64,000 nucleotides of DNA from Hymenobacter metallilatus (GCF_003944705.1 NZ_RWIS01000011.1:62001-126000); one strand, 5' to 3'. Shown: positions 1 through 8,539, counted from the stretch's first letter. Numbers and translations are program-made. The notes: generated by a model from the letters alone, not told the origin.

Positions 1-1316
1 AATCGGGAGGCATCCCACATGGCGGCTTTCAACTGGGGGTTGCGCCAGTTCACATCGGGCATGCCGCTCCAGAACACGCCGTAGAAGTAGCTGCCATTGC
101 GGGGATGCCACACCGTACTGCCGCCCGGCCCCGTACCCGGCACCGTATTCGACCACCGAAACCAGTCACGGTAGGTATTGCCGGGCCCGCTGGCCGCCTG
201 CTGAAACCAGGGGTGCTGGTCGGAGGAATGGTTTAGCACCAGATCAATAATCACCCGGATACCCCGGGCGTGTGCTGCCGTCAGAAAAGCTTCGAACTCA
301 GCCATGGTGCCATAATCGGGCTCGGTGGCTTTGTAATTGGTCACGTCGTAGCCGTGGTAGCTGGGGCTTTCCATCATGGGCATCAGCCAGATACCGGTGA
401 TGCCCAGGTCGGTGGTAGTGGTGGGGTTGCCGTCGTTGAGGTAATCGAGCTTCTGCGTGAGGCCTGCAAAGTCGCCCTTGCCATCCCCATTGCTGTCATA
501 AAAACTGCGCACAAACACCTCGTAGAATACGGCATCATTCCACCAGTGAGTGGTGTAGTCGGTGAGACCAGGCGTGCAGGTCTGGCAGCTGCCGAAGCAC
601 ACGGCCGGCATGGTGTTGGTGGCGGCCGTGGCCTCATATACGCGGGCCAACGCACCGCTGGCATCGGGGGTGCCGCAGGTAGCCGGCACGGTTTCCACGC
701 CGCTCAGCGCGTTGCCATTTACGAAGCGGTACTGAAACCGGACGGGAGCCGGCAGGGCAATCTGCACCTCGTACACCCCGTCGCCGTTGTCGTCGGAGAG
801 GGGCAGGGCGGTGGCGTCGCCCTCCAGGCCGTAGCCGGCCAGGGGCTGAAAATTACCGACAACGTGTACTCCGGTCCGGGCCACGGTCTGGCCGCGCATG
901 TTCACGGCAAAGCGCACCTGCGTATTGCAACCGCCAAACAGCAGGCTGGGCAGGCGCAGGGTGCTGCCGCCCACTACTACCTGCCGGTTCACGTTGCCGC
1001 TGCCATCGGTAACGCCGCAGCTGGCGGGGGGTAACTCGGCTCCACCCCAGGCGTTGCCGTTCACAAATTTGTAGAGGTAAGTACCCGCCGGCACGTTCAC
1101 CGTCACCTCATACACCCGGTCGTTGTCGGGGTCCGTGAGCAGGGTGGTGGCCGGGTTCCAGTCGGCCGCGTAGCCGGCGGCGGCCTGGAAGTTGCCGGCT
1201 ACGTGCACCCCGCCAGCGGCCACCGTCTGCTGGCGCATATCCACCCGGAAGGTAAGCTGCACGGCCCGGGACCCCAGGCTACTGAGCAATAGGGCAAAGA
1301 GTAAAAGGTGTTTCAT
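1..1316 (-). CDS. Secreted alpha-amylase family (GH13) protein, 5' part only
   Basis: The gene starts at ATG 1316 and runs off the left edge, so about 438 codons are visible. The first 18 or so residues (MKHLLLFALLLSSLGSRA) are a signal peptide. Two repeats of roughly 95 residues follow, each opening with a V-x-F-x-V-x-M type strand and ending in YRFVNG or YLYKFVNG; they resemble starch-binding or E-set modules. A GH13 barrel then begins (DYTTHWWNDAVFYEVFVRSF), with conserved region I DLVLNHSS and later GMPDVNWRNP. The catalytic Asp/Glu/Asp regions lie beyond the window. The family hydrolyses alpha-glucans outside the cytoplasm. The GH13 assignment is firm; substrate is not. It is transcribed away from the purU terminator. 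Confidence 0.85.
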   Translation of the reverse strand, partial: MKHLLLFALLLSSLGSRAVQLTFRVDMRQQTVAAGGVHVAGNFQAAAGYAADWNPATTLLTDPDNDRVYEVTVNVPAGTYLYKFVNGNAWGGAELPPASCGVTDGSGNVNRQVVVGGSTLRLPSLLFGGCNTQVRFAVNMRGQTVARTGVHVVGNFQPLAGYGLEGDATALPLSDDNGDGVYEVQIALPAPVRFQYRFVNGNALSGVETVPATCGTPDASGALARVYEATAATNTMPAVCFGSCQTCTPGLTDYTTHWWNDAVFYEVFVRSFYDSNGDGKGDFAGLTQKLDYLNDGNPTTTTDLGITGIWLMPMMESPSYHGYDVTNYKATEPDYGTMAEFEAFLTAAHARGIRVIIDLVLNHSSDQHPWFQQAASGPGNTYRDWFRWSNTVPGTGPGGSTVWHPRNGSYFYGVFWSGMPDVNWRNPQLKAAMWDASR

Positions 1317-1380
1317 GCGGGGAATAGCAAAAAATGAAAGATTGTAAAGATACCAGTAAACCAGGTTGGCTAGCCGCAAA

Positions 1381-1430
1381 AAAAAAGCCCACCCGGCACC
1401 AGTAGTTTACCGGTACCAAGTGGGCTTCTT
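1381..1430 (-). terminator. Rho-independent terminator of purU
   Basis: On the minus strand AAGCCCAC pairs with GTGGGCTT, and the stem extends inward through GGTACC/GGTGCC with wobble pairs to about 16 bp. It is followed by a run of nine T. It lies about 30 bases past the purU stop and before the amylase gene. Confidence 0.8.
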
Positions 1431-1458
1431 TGCAGCTGACGAGTGCGCCTGCGGTTGC

Positions 1459-2292
1459 CTACTCAAACACGATTGTTTTATTGCGGTGTACTGCCACCTG
1501 CTCCCGAAATACCAGGGTAAGGGCGCGGGCCAGGGTCAGCTTTTCCACGTCGCGGCCGGCCTGGGCCATGTCGTGGGCATTTTGAGTATGGTCCGTGGGA
1601 ATGACGCTCTGGGCAATAATGGGGCCCTGGTCGAGCTGATCCGTGACAAAATGGGCCGTGGCTCCGATGCTTTTCACGCCCCGGGCATAGGCCTGGGCGT
1701 AGGGGCTGGCCCCAATGAAAGCCGGCAGAAAGCTGTGGTGAATGTTGATGAGTCGCTCCGGGAAATGAGCTACAAACTCCGGCGACAAAATCCGCATGTA
1801 GCGGGCCAATACTACAAACTCGGGGTCATAGAGCGCAATTTGCCGAAGCACCGCCGCCTCGTGCGCTTCCCGGGAAATACTCTCGGCGCCGATGTGATGG
1901 TAGGGCACATTCAAGCGCTCGGTCAGCTCGCGCAGGTTGTCGTGGTTGCTGATTACGGCCAGAATATCGGCCTGCAGCTGCCCGAAGAAATGCCGCACCA
2001 GCAACTCCGACAGGCAGTGGTGCTCCTTGGTGGCCAATACTACTATGCGCCGGGCCCGGCTGTCGCGCAGGCGGATGCGGGCCGCTATGGGCAGGGCCGC
2101 CCGCAGGTCGTGCAGCAAGGCCTCGGGCTCACAGGGACCCTCAAACTCGGTGCGCATGAAAAAGTGGCTGTCCTCCCGCTCCACAAACTCGCCATTGCGC
2201 AGCACGTTCAGGCCGTGGCGGTACAGCACCTCCGTAATACGGTACACCAGCCCCGGCTCATCGGGGCAGTCAATCAACAGAAAATGAACCAT
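1459..2292 (-). CDS. purU: Formyltetrahydrofolate deformylase PurU
   Basis: The 277-aa product matches PurU along its length. An N-terminal ACT domain (about 1-75, opening FLLIDCPDEPGLVYRITEVL) precedes a formyltransferase-fold domain with the catalytic Asn-His pair in INIHHSFLPAF and the Asp in VTDQLDQGPII. The enzyme hydrolyses 10-formyl-THF to formate and THF in the cytoplasm, balancing the one-carbon pool and feeding formate to purine synthesis. The ATG at 2292 is chosen; a TTG ten codons upstream would fall inside a promoter-like element. The gene stands alone, divergent from the phaB-like gene. Confidence 0.92.
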   Translation of the reverse strand: MVHFLLIDCPDEPGLVYRITEVLYRHGLNVLRNGEFVEREDSHFFMRTEFEGPCEPEALLHDLRAALPIAARIRLRDSRARRIVVLATKEHHCLSELLVRHFFGQLQADILAVISNHDNLRELTERLNVPYHHIGAESISREAHEAAVLRQIALYDPEFVVLARYMRILSPEFVAHFPERLINIHHSFLPAFIGASPYAQAYARGVKSIGATAHFVTDQLDQGPIIAQSVIPTDHTQNAHDMAQAGRDVEKLTLARALTLVFREQVAVHRNKTIVFE

Positions 2293-2318
2293 GCGGGTGG
2301 GGTAGAAAAATACGGGGT

Positions 2319-2345
2319 GCAAGATACGGGCAAAGGCGCGGCCAA
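2319..2345 (-). promoter_or_regulatory. Possible purU promoter
   Basis: The minus strand has TTG, 16 bases, then TATCTTGC, close to the Bacteroidota pattern TTG-N17-23-TAnnTTTG. The -7 element ends 27 bases before the purU ATG. The short spacer keeps confidence low. Confidence 0.3.
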
Positions 2346-2519
2346 GCCGGAAATTAGCCGGAAGCCCGGAACTATAGTATGAAAGCTGCAGTATCTGTTC
2401 GTTCTTTGGGCGGCAAAAGCGGCGGCAGTCCAGTACGGCCGGTGTTACCTCCTGTATAAGGTTATTCGCCCCGGTTTGGGTGGGGCGAGAACCAGTCTTT
2501 TCTCAACTTATTTCAGCAA

Positions 2520-3266
2520 ATGAACCAGAAAAACCAGCGTATTGCCCTGATTACGGGAAGCACCGGCGGCATAGGTACCGCCTTGTGTCGCAAGCTAAGT
2601 GAGGCCGGCTACCGGGTGGTTGGCAACTTCCGTAATGAGGAAAAAGCGGCTTTGTTGCAACAGGAGCTGGACAAAGACGGCCACCATATTGAGCTGGTAC
2701 ATGGCGATGTAAGCAACTTCGACTCCGTGGGCGAGATGGTGCAAACGGTAGAATCAACTATCGGCCCCATCGATATCCTCATCAACAACGCGGGCATCAC
2801 CCGCGACACATCCTTCGTGAAGATGAGCAAAGCTGATTGGGATGAAGTGCTCAATACCAACCTCAACAGCGTATTCAACTGCACGCGCCACGTAATTCAG
2901 GGTATGGTAGAACGGCGGTTTGGCCGGATTATCAATATCTCATCCATTAATGCGCAGAAGGGCCAGTACGGTCAAACCAACTACTCCACGGCTAAAGCAG
3001 GTATGCACGGCTTTACCAAGTCATTGGCCCTGGAGGTGGCTAAATATGGCATTACGGTAAATACCATTTCGCCCGGCTACATTGAAACGGAAATGGTAAT
3101 GGCCGTGCCGGAAAACATTCGGGAGCGGATTATTGCCCAGATTCCGGTAGGCCGGTTAGGTGGTCCTACGGAAATTGCCGAGGCCGTTGCCTACCTTATT
3201 TCCGATACCAGTGGCTTCATTACGGGTTCCAACCTGGCCATCAACGGCGGGCAGCATATGTCGTAA
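2520..3266 (+). CDS. phaB: Acetoacetyl-CoA reductase-like SDR (PhaB type)
   Basis: A 248-aa classical short-chain dehydrogenase. The cofactor loop TGSTGGIG is at 12-19, NNAG at 89-92, and the catalytic residues are S141/S142, Y155 and K159 (YSTAK). The run GQTNYSTAKAGMHGFTKSLA and the C-terminal NGGQHM match PhaB better than FabG. PhaB reduces acetoacetyl-CoA to 3-hydroxybutyryl-CoA with NADPH for polyhydroxyalkanoate synthesis. No phaA or phaC gene is next to it, so a FabG-like role remains possible. It is monocistronic, with a strong terminator 36 bases after the stop. Confidence 0.82.
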   Translation: MNQKNQRIALITGSTGGIGTALCRKLSEAGYRVVGNFRNEEKAALLQQELDKDGHHIELVHGDVSNFDSVGEMVQTVESTIGPIDILINNAGITRDTSFVKMSKADWDEVLNTNLNSVFNCTRHVIQGMVERRFGRIINISSINAQKGQYGQTNYSTAKAGMHGFTKSLALEVAKYGITVNTISPGYIETEMVMAVPENIRERIIAQIPVGRLGGPTEIAEAVAYLISDTSGFITGSNLAINGGQHMS

Positions 3267-3301
3267 GGCAGGCCCGCGCCAATTATTTAAGGCTACTGTA
3301 C

Positions 3302-3336
3302 AAAACGCCCCGCAGCATAAGTTGCGGGGCGTTTTT
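3302..3336 (+). terminator. Rho-independent terminator of the phaB-like gene
   Basis: A perfect 12-bp stem, AAAACGCCCCGC pairing with GCGGGGCGTTTT, around a 10-base loop and ending in T5. It lies 36 bases after the stop codon. Confidence 0.88.
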
Positions 3337-3504
3337 ATGTGGGTTTGCAGGTCGTGGATTATCGGCAGTATTTAGTAGCCACCCAGGCAACGTACTTGCT
3401 GAACGATGCAGCGCGAAGCACTGTAGCATTCCGGCCACACCCCGCATCAGTACAGCCGGAGCGGCCAGGCATTTTCTAGCGCCCGCCAATGCAGGCCGCA
3501 GGAA

Positions 3505-3930
3505 TTACCGCTGGCAGTCCTCACAAACGCCCGCCAGCAGATAGTCGCGGGTTTGGGCCTGAAAGTTGGCGGGCAGCGTAACGGCCGGAATAGCTACCTG
3601 ATTGAGGCAGTAAATGTGCTGACAGGTAGTGCATTTGAAATGCACATGGTCGTCGAAGTGACCATGGGCAGTGCACTCCATGGTGCAGGCCGCGTAACGC
3701 ACCGTGTCGGTTGTATCGATTACGCGGTGGATAAGGCCGCTTTCTTCGAAGGTTTTCAGGGTACGATACAGCGTAATCCGGTCCAGGTCGCCGCTTAACT
3801 GCTGCTCAACCTCGTGGCCTGATAGCGCAAAGGGAGAGGCCGACAATACCTGCAGCACTGCCCGGCGTACGGGCGTGTGGCGCAGCTTGTGCCGGGTAAG
3901 CGTTTGTGAAATACGGTCGGGGCTAGCCAT
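3505..3930 (-). CDS. Fur-family metal- or peroxide-responsive repressor
   Basis: A 141-aa Fur-superfamily protein. The N-terminal winged helix includes LRHTPVRRAVLQVL and the recognition segment DRITLYRTLKTFEESGLIHRV. The C-terminal domain has the metal ligands DDHVHFKC and two CxxC pairs (CTTC, and CEDC at the C-terminus) that would hold structural zinc. The family represses iron, zinc or oxidative-stress genes; the subtype cannot be read from sequence. ATG 3930 is chosen over an in-frame TTG at 3939, which would overlap the -7 box. No target gene is obvious nearby. Confidence 0.9.
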   Translation of the reverse strand: MASPDRISQTLTRHKLRHTPVRRAVLQVLSASPFALSGHEVEQQLSGDLDRITLYRTLKTFEESGLIHRVIDTTDTVRYAACTMECTAHGHFDDHVHFKCTTCQHIYCLNQVAIPAVTLPANFQAQTRDYLLAGVCEDCQR

Positions 3931-3936
3931 AGAGGG

Positions 3937-3944
3937 CAAAGATA
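3937..3944 (-). promoter_or_regulatory. -7 box of the Fur-family gene, near-leaderless
   Basis: TATCTTTG on the minus strand matches the TAnnTTTG -7 consensus exactly. It ends only six bases before the ATG at 3930, so transcription would begin almost at the start codon. No good -33 TTG is seen at the expected distance. Confidence 0.4.
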
Positions 3945-3998
3945 CGGGGTTGCCGGCCGCCTACACACTACGCCGATTCCTGGGCCGGGTGGCCACAG

Positions 3999-4027
3999 AA
4001 AAGCCCCGACTCGTCAGCCGGGGCTTT
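3999..4027 (-). terminator. Terminator-like hairpin downstream of the TPR pseudogene
   Basis: AAAGCCCC and GGGGCTTT form an 8-9 bp stem with an 11-base loop, followed on the minus strand by TTTT. It lies about 180 bases beyond the pseudogene stop and upstream of the Fur-family promoter, so it would insulate that gene. Confidence 0.55.
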
Positions 4028-4206
4028 GTGTTGCAATAGGAAGCTCTTGCCGGCAGACACACACCTGTAACTGCCTGGCAAGACGAAGCTACGTAAAACC
4101 TCGTCAGAACGTTGTATTATCCGGATAAAATACATTAAAGAAATTTATTATAATCTGATTGTCAGACGTGTACGGAGTAGTGAATGTTTAACGTGAATAC
4201 CGCGCC

Positions 4207-4620
4207 TTACTGGGCTCGTTTTAGGCCGGCCGTGGCGGTAACATCGTTTGGCCGAATCAACAGGGCCTTGCTATACAGCACCCGAGCTTCATTTTTCCTG
4301 CCCAGGTTCAGATACGTTCAAGCCAGGGAGACATTCGCATCGTAATCGAACGGATACAGATTCACCACTTTTCAAAATAGCGGGCAGCCTGAGTGTAGGC
4401 CTTTCGGTTGAGGTAGATGACACCCATTCAGTAGTTTGCCTGGGTATTCTGCTCATCGATTCTTAGAATGGCCTGATAGGTAGCCAACATCTTATCTACC
4501 TGATTCAGGGAGTTGAGCGGCTTGATAAGGCCAAATTTGGGTGTCCTGGGCATCGGGGTGGGTAATTCTCTGTGCGGTAAGCAGCCCAATTTGCCAGAGT
4601 CCAGGAGCATCACCAGCCAA
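4207..4620 (-). pseudogene. Decayed tetratricopeptide-repeat (TPR) protein gene
   Basis: Minus-strand translation gives TPR-like sequence in pieces: LATYQAILRIDEQNTQANY, then a TGA, then MGVIYLNRKAYTQAARYFEK, then a frame change near 4375, then VVNLYPFDYDANVSLA, a second TGA, and TYLNLGRKNEARVLYSKALL to a final TAA at 4207. Both TGA codons sit where TPR sequences often have Trp (TGG). The pieces together make about 2-3 TPR units. The 5' part above about 4620 is not recognisable. This is directly visible decay of a C-terminal TPR segment. Confidence 0.8.
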
Positions 4621-4799
4621 AACCTACTTAATGGATAAACAGCCCCTTTGTAGCAAGTAGTAGGAAGGTTGCATTCCGGGTTGGGTACGCACCCTAGTTA
4701 GAATGATGGGTTTCTGCTTCCGCTGCGGTAGCTAAACCTTGTTTAATGTATCATTTTGATGAATTTTAGAATTTTTATTTAAAATAGTCATATAAATTA
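4621..4799. other. AT-rich intergenic region before the EPS locus
   Basis: No gene is seen. The stretch 4740-4800 is strongly AT-rich and directly precedes the promoter candidate of the first EPS gene. Confidence 0.5.
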
Positions 4800-4829
4800 T
4801 TGTTTAAAACATAGATTATGCTTCCTTTG
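4800..4829 (+). promoter_or_regulatory. Candidate promoter of the first EPS gene
   Basis: TTG at 4800-4802, 19 bases, then TTCCTTTG at 4822-4829: one mismatch from the Bacteroidota TTG-N19-TAnnTTTG pattern, with an AT-rich upstream block. The start codon is 80 bases downstream. Confidence 0.45.
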
Positions 4830-4909
4830 TAGAAACGAAAGTTGCCACGCTCTGATCTGTTCCCACCTGCCTTGTCTGAGTTTCCTGCGCACACCTCACA
4901 TCCTGCCAC

Positions 4910-6313
4910 ATGGAACGTTACCGGCATTACACTGACACCTCCCGCATCATTCTGCCTCTGGTAGATGTGCTGCTTATTTTTGGCGCCTTCCGGCTGGCAG
5001 GATACCAGCAGCTGGGCAACTGGGAGTTTGGGGGCTACTACCCGTTCTTCTACGCCATTTTTGCCCTGCTCTGGTGGATCCTGTCCGGGCAGTTTGCCAA
5101 CCTATACCGCACCGACCGGCTGATTACCTACCCGGAAAAGCTGCTCTACCTTATCCGCACATTTGTGTTGCACGCCGGGGTAGTGTTGCTGGCTATTCCG
5201 GTGCTACAGTTGTACTGGCCCCCCGCCGAGTACCTGTTTGCGGTGTATAGCTTTGCCGTAACTGCAGTGGTAGCGGGGCGCTTCCTAATAACGTTCCTGT
5301 ACCGCACCTACCACCAGCATTTGGCCCGGCCGCACAGCCGCTTCGTGATAGTAGGTGCCGGCCCCAGCGGCCAGGAGCTGTACCGCTTCCTGGAGTCGCA
5401 CGACCCCATTGCCAACCAGTTCAGGGGCTTTTTTACCGATACGCCAGCCACCCTGCCCCTGGAGCTACGACCCCTGGTACACGGCCGCCTGGCCGACCTG
5501 AAAACGTATTGCCTACACAACCAGATCGACGAAATCTACTTTGCCATGCCCCTGGACCGGCGCCAGCTGATTGAAGACCTCTCGCGCTTTGCCGACGACC
5601 ATTTTCTGTCCTTCCGAATAGTACCTGATTTTCGCGGCACGGTCCGCAAAGATGTGAACGTGTACTTCTACGACCACCTGCCCATTCTTACTATCCGGCA
5701 CGAGCCCCTGGGTATCCGGGCCAACCTGGCCGTGAAGCGGGTGTTCGATATTATATTCTCGCTGGCCGTAATTCTGCTGGTTTTTCCGGTGGTGATGACG
5801 CTGCTGGCTATCTTGATTAAGCTTGATTCGCCGGGTCCCGTCTTCTTCAAGCAGATGCGGCCGGGCAAGCGCAACCAGCTGTTTCCGTGCTATAAGCTGC
5901 GTACCATGCGCACCAACCACGGCCAAACGGAGCTGCAGGCCACCAAAGGCGATGCGCGCATTACCCGGGTGGGCCAGTACTTACGCAAGTACAACCTAGA
6001 TGAGCTGCCCCAGTTTTTTAACGTGCTGCTGGGGCACATGTCGGTGGTGGGGCCGCGCCCCAATATGATTTCCCAGCTGGAGGAGTACAGCAAGCACATT
6101 CGTACCTACCAGATGCGCCACGCCGTAACGCCCGGTATTACGGGCTACGCCCAGGTGAATGGCTACCGGGGTGAAACCCGCGAGGCCGGGACCATGGAGA
6201 AGCGCGTGGAGTATGACCTGAAGTACGTGGAGAACTGGTCGTTTGGACTCGATATGAAAATTATCGGGCTGACCGTATGGAACATGGTGCGCGGCGAGAA
6301 AAACGCCTACTAA
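4910..6313 (+). CDS. Polyprenyl-phosphate sugar-1-phosphate transferase (WcaJ type)
   Basis: A 467-aa polyisoprenyl-phosphate hexose-1-phosphate transferase. Four N-terminal membrane segments (roughly 15-130) are followed by a Rossmann-like domain (FVIVGAGPSGQELYRFLE) and the C-terminal bacterial sugar transferase domain from about 274 (KRVFDIIFSLAVILLVFPVV, KLRTMR, RKYNLDELPQFFNVLLG, SVVGPRPN, VTPGITGYAQVNGYRG). The family moves glucose- or galactose-1-phosphate onto undecaprenyl phosphate at the inner membrane, the first step of repeat-unit assembly. The full-length four-helix form is typical of undecaprenyl-phosphate glucose phosphotransferases. The substrate is inferred. Confidence 0.9.
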   Translation: MERYRHYTDTSRIILPLVDVLLIFGAFRLAGYQQLGNWEFGGYYPFFYAIFALLWWILSGQFANLYRTDRLITYPEKLLYLIRTFVLHAGVVLLAIPVLQLYWPPAEYLFAVYSFAVTAVVAGRFLITFLYRTYHQHLARPHSRFVIVGAGPSGQELYRFLESHDPIANQFRGFFTDTPATLPLELRPLVHGRLADLKTYCLHNQIDEIYFAMPLDRRQLIEDLSRFADDHFLSFRIVPDFRGTVRKDVNVYFYDHLPILTIRHEPLGIRANLAVKRVFDIIFSLAVILLVFPVVMTLLAILIKLDSPGPVFFKQMRPGKRNQLFPCYKLRTMRTNHGQTELQATKGDARITRVGQYLRKYNLDELPQFFNVLLGHMSVVGPRPNMISQLEEYSKHIRTYQMRHAVTPGITGYAQVNGYRGETREAGTMEKRVEYDLKYVENWSFGLDMKIIGLTVWNMVRGEKNAY

Positions 6314-6314
6314 A

Positions 6315-6452
6315 GAGTAGCTGAGAGCCTGAGTAGCTGAGTAATTGTTCTGGGCTGCTGGTGCCGCTTGTACCGCCCGAACGGTTACTCCCTTACTCAG
6401 CTACTCCCTTATTCAGTTACTCGCCTTACTCAGGTACTCCCTTACTCAGCTG
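6315..6452. repeat. Intergenic inverted repeat of ~8-bp units (element A)
   Basis: Between the sugar transferase and the WecG-like gene, the left arm carries GAGTAGCTGAGTAA (6331-6344) and the right arm its exact complement TTACTCAGCTACTC (6393-6406). The right arm continues as variants of TACTCCCT and TACTCAGC up to the next start codon. If translated, this tract gives only low-complexity residues and should not be counted as an N-terminus. Confidence 0.75.
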
Positions 6453-6456
6453 CTCT

Positions 6457-7239
6457 ATGCTCCCCAAGCTACCCGTTCTGGATTCCTGGATTTCGACTGG
6501 CACTGTGGCGGAGTTTGTGGCCGCTATTCTGGAGCTTGGTGCCTTGCGCACCTCGGCGTACGTGTGTTTTGCGAATGTGCACATGGTGGTGGAGGCCCAG
6601 CAGGATGCCAGCTTCCGCCGCATTCTGGACGAGGCGGCCCTGGTAGCCCCCGATGGCAGCCCCGTAGCGGCTGCCGTGCAGTGGCTGAACCAGGCTCCCA
6701 CTCCCCAGCCCCGGGTAGCCGGCATGGATTTGCTGCCGGCTGTGCTGGAAGGCGCGGCGGCCAGTGGGCAGTCGGTGTACTTCTATGGTACCACTTCCGA
6801 GGTGCTGGCGGCTATGGTGGCCCGGGCCCGGCGCGAGCTACCGGCTTTGCGCATTGTCGGCACCTGCTCCCCACCGTTCCGCCCGCTTACTCCCGAGGAA
6901 GATGCTGCCGAAGTAGCTGCCATCAACGCTGCCGACCCTGATTTGCTGTTTGTGGCCCTGGGCTGTCCACGCCAGGAGCGGTGGATGGCTGCCCACCGGA
7001 GCCGCATCCGGGCCTGTATGCTGGGCGTAGGGCAGGCATTCCCAGTGTACGCTGGCCTGGAAAGCCGGCTACCGGCCTGGGCCCGCCGACTCTGGCTGGA
7101 GTGGGCCTACCGGCTCTGGCTGGAGCCCCGCCGGCTGTGGCGCCGCTACCTTGTTACCAATACCCGGTTTGTGTACCTGCTGGGCCGCCGCGTGCTAGCC
7201 CAACTAGCCGGCCGGCCCGCTCCCCGCACGGCCGTTTAG
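6457..7239 (+). CDS. WecG/TagA/CpsF-family glycosyltransferase
   Basis: A 260-aa GT26 protein. Family marks are CFANVHMVVEAQ near the N-terminus, APDGSPV, GMDLLP, YFYGTTSEV and LLFVALGCPRQERWM, and a basic C-terminus (WLEPRRLWRRYLVTNTRF) that fits membrane contact. These enzymes transfer a second sugar (for example ManNAc, ManNAcA or Glc) to the lipid-linked first sugar on the cytoplasmic side. ATG 6457 is chosen because the frame upstream is only repeat sequence. Its place right after the initiating transferase fits an early assembly step. Confidence 0.88.
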   Translation: MLPKLPVLDSWISTGTVAEFVAAILELGALRTSAYVCFANVHMVVEAQQDASFRRILDEAALVAPDGSPVAAAVQWLNQAPTPQPRVAGMDLLPAVLEGAAASGQSVYFYGTTSEVLAAMVARARRELPALRIVGTCSPPFRPLTPEEDAAEVAAINAADPDLLFVALGCPRQERWMAAHRSRIRACMLGVGQAFPVYAGLESRLPAWARRLWLEWAYRLWLEPRRLWRRYLVTNTRFVYLLGRRVLAQLAGRPAPRTAV

Positions 7240-7374
7240 GCCCCGTCTGCCTCCCACCGTTCCTTCTGTACCTCGTTAAGCAACCATTTTATGGCCGGTC
7301 AGGTGCGCGTGTTGAAATTACAGGATAATAAGAATCTAAATTTTACTTATTGTAAAAAATAGTAATAAAAAATA

Positions 7375-7404
7375 TTGACAAGATTATAATAATTGCTACA
7401 TTTC
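7375..7404 (+). promoter_or_regulatory. Promoter of the CDP-sugar operon
   Basis: TTG at 7375-7377, exactly 19 bases, then TACATTTC at 7397-7404, one mismatch from TAnnTTTG. It sits in a strongly AT-rich block (7320-7400) and leaves a leader of about 95 bases before rfbF. Confidence 0.6.
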
Positions 7405-7502
7405 AGAAACCTTAGCTCAACGTGCATGTGCCCCAGAAACGTGAATTGAGCTTCTCTGTCAATCTTTTCTCCTGGTAGCATAACTCTCAACTTCTGACCC
7501 CT

Positions 7503-8396
7503 ATGAAAGCAGTAATTCTGGCGGGCGGCTATGGCACCCGCATCAGTGAGGAAAGCGGCGTCCGGCCTAAGCCCATGGTGGAAATAGGAGGTAAGCCCAT
7601 ACTGTGGCACATCATGAAAATTTATGCCCACCACGGCATCCGCGACTTTGTGGTGTGCTGCGGCTATAAGGGGCACATGATTAAGCAGTACTTCTCCGAT
7701 TACTTTCTGCACAATTCCGACGTGACGTTCCGCATGGACCGCAACGAGATGCAGATTCATCGCAACCACGCCGAGCCCTGGACCGTGACACTGGTGGATA
7801 CCGGCCAGGAAACCATGACCGGCGGCCGCCTGCGCCGGGTGCGCGACTACCTGACGCCGGGTGAGCCGTTCTGCCTGACCTACGGCGACGGGGTAGGGGA
7901 CGTGGACATTCGGGCGGCCGTGCGTTACCACCGCCAGCAGAGCGCGTTGGCAACTCTCACGGCGGTGCGCCAGCCCGGCCGCTTCGGGGTGTTTAACCTC
8001 TCCGAGGCCAGCAGCCGCGTGAGCAGCTTCACGGAGAAACCCGAGGGTGGCGAAACGCCCTGGATTAACGGGGGCTTCTTTGTGCTGGAGCCCGAAGTGC
8101 TCAACTACATCACCGACGACGATACCGTGTGGGAAAAGGCCCCGCTGGAGCGCCTGGCCGCCGAGGGCCGCCTGGCTGCCTTCCGCCACACCGGCTTCTG
8201 GCAACCCATGGACACGCTGCGCGACAAAAATATGCTGGAGGAAATGTGGCAGCAGGGCCGCGCCAAATGGAAGGTGTGGGACAACGCCCCGGAGCCCGTG
8301 GAGCCCGACCCCGTGCTGGCCGAAATTCTGGCCTCCCCGCTGGTAGCCCCACCCACCGAGCGGGTGGCCGCCCCCACCATCATGCCCGCCGACTAA
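7503..8396 (+). CDS. rfbF: Glucose-1-phosphate cytidylyltransferase RfbF
   Basis: A 297-aa nucleotidyltransferase with [44 protein letters not shown]-like [36 protein letters not shown] and [14 protein letters not shown], all typical of RfbF. It makes CDP-glucose and pyrophosphate from CTP and glucose-1-phosphate, the entry step to CDP-3,6-dideoxy and branched sugars. The C-terminus is about 35 residues longer than usual and Pro/Ala/Glu-rich, probably a disordered tail. It is the first gene of an eight-gene co-directional run to 16811. Confidence 0.95.
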   Translation: MKAVILAGGYGTRISEESGVRPKPMVEIGGKPILWHIMKIYAHHGIRDFVVCCGYKGHMIKQYFSDYFLHNSDVTFRMDRNEMQIHRNHAEPWTVTLVDTGQETMTGGRLRRVRDYLTPGEPFCLTYGDGVGDVDIRAAVRYHRQQSALATLTAVRQPGRFGVFNLSEASSRVSSFTEKPEGGETPWINGGFFVLEPEVLNYITDDDTVWEKAPLERLAAEGRLAAFRHTGFWQPMDTLRDKNMLEEMWQQGRAKWKVWDNAPEPVEPDPVLAEILASPLVAPPTERVAAPTIMPAD

Positions 8397-8398
8397 GC

Positions 8399-8530
8399 GG
8401 TGAATTTGTGAAGTGGTGAAATGGTGAGTTTGCCGCGCAGGCTACCCCATGTACGTCGTTCCAACCCTAGACTATGCCCGATCCACCACCGAACAGCAAA
8501 CTCACCATTTCACCACTTCACAAATTCACC
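8399..8530. repeat. Perfect 34-bp inverted repeat of ~7-bp units (element B)
   Basis: The left arm is 8399-8432 and the right arm 8497-8530; they are exact reverse complements. Each arm is a series of related units (GTGAATTT, GTGAAGTG, GTGAAATG, GTGAGTTT). The centre is 64 bases of unique sequence. It fills the gap between rfbF and the SDR gene. Confidence 0.85.
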
Positions 8531-8539
8531 TTTCGCCGT

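Noticed and set aside
270..1034. Long open frame on the plus strand (254 codons)
   Set aside because: It is antisense to the amylase gene, Gly/Ala/His-rich with no domain; a by-product of GC-rich codon use.
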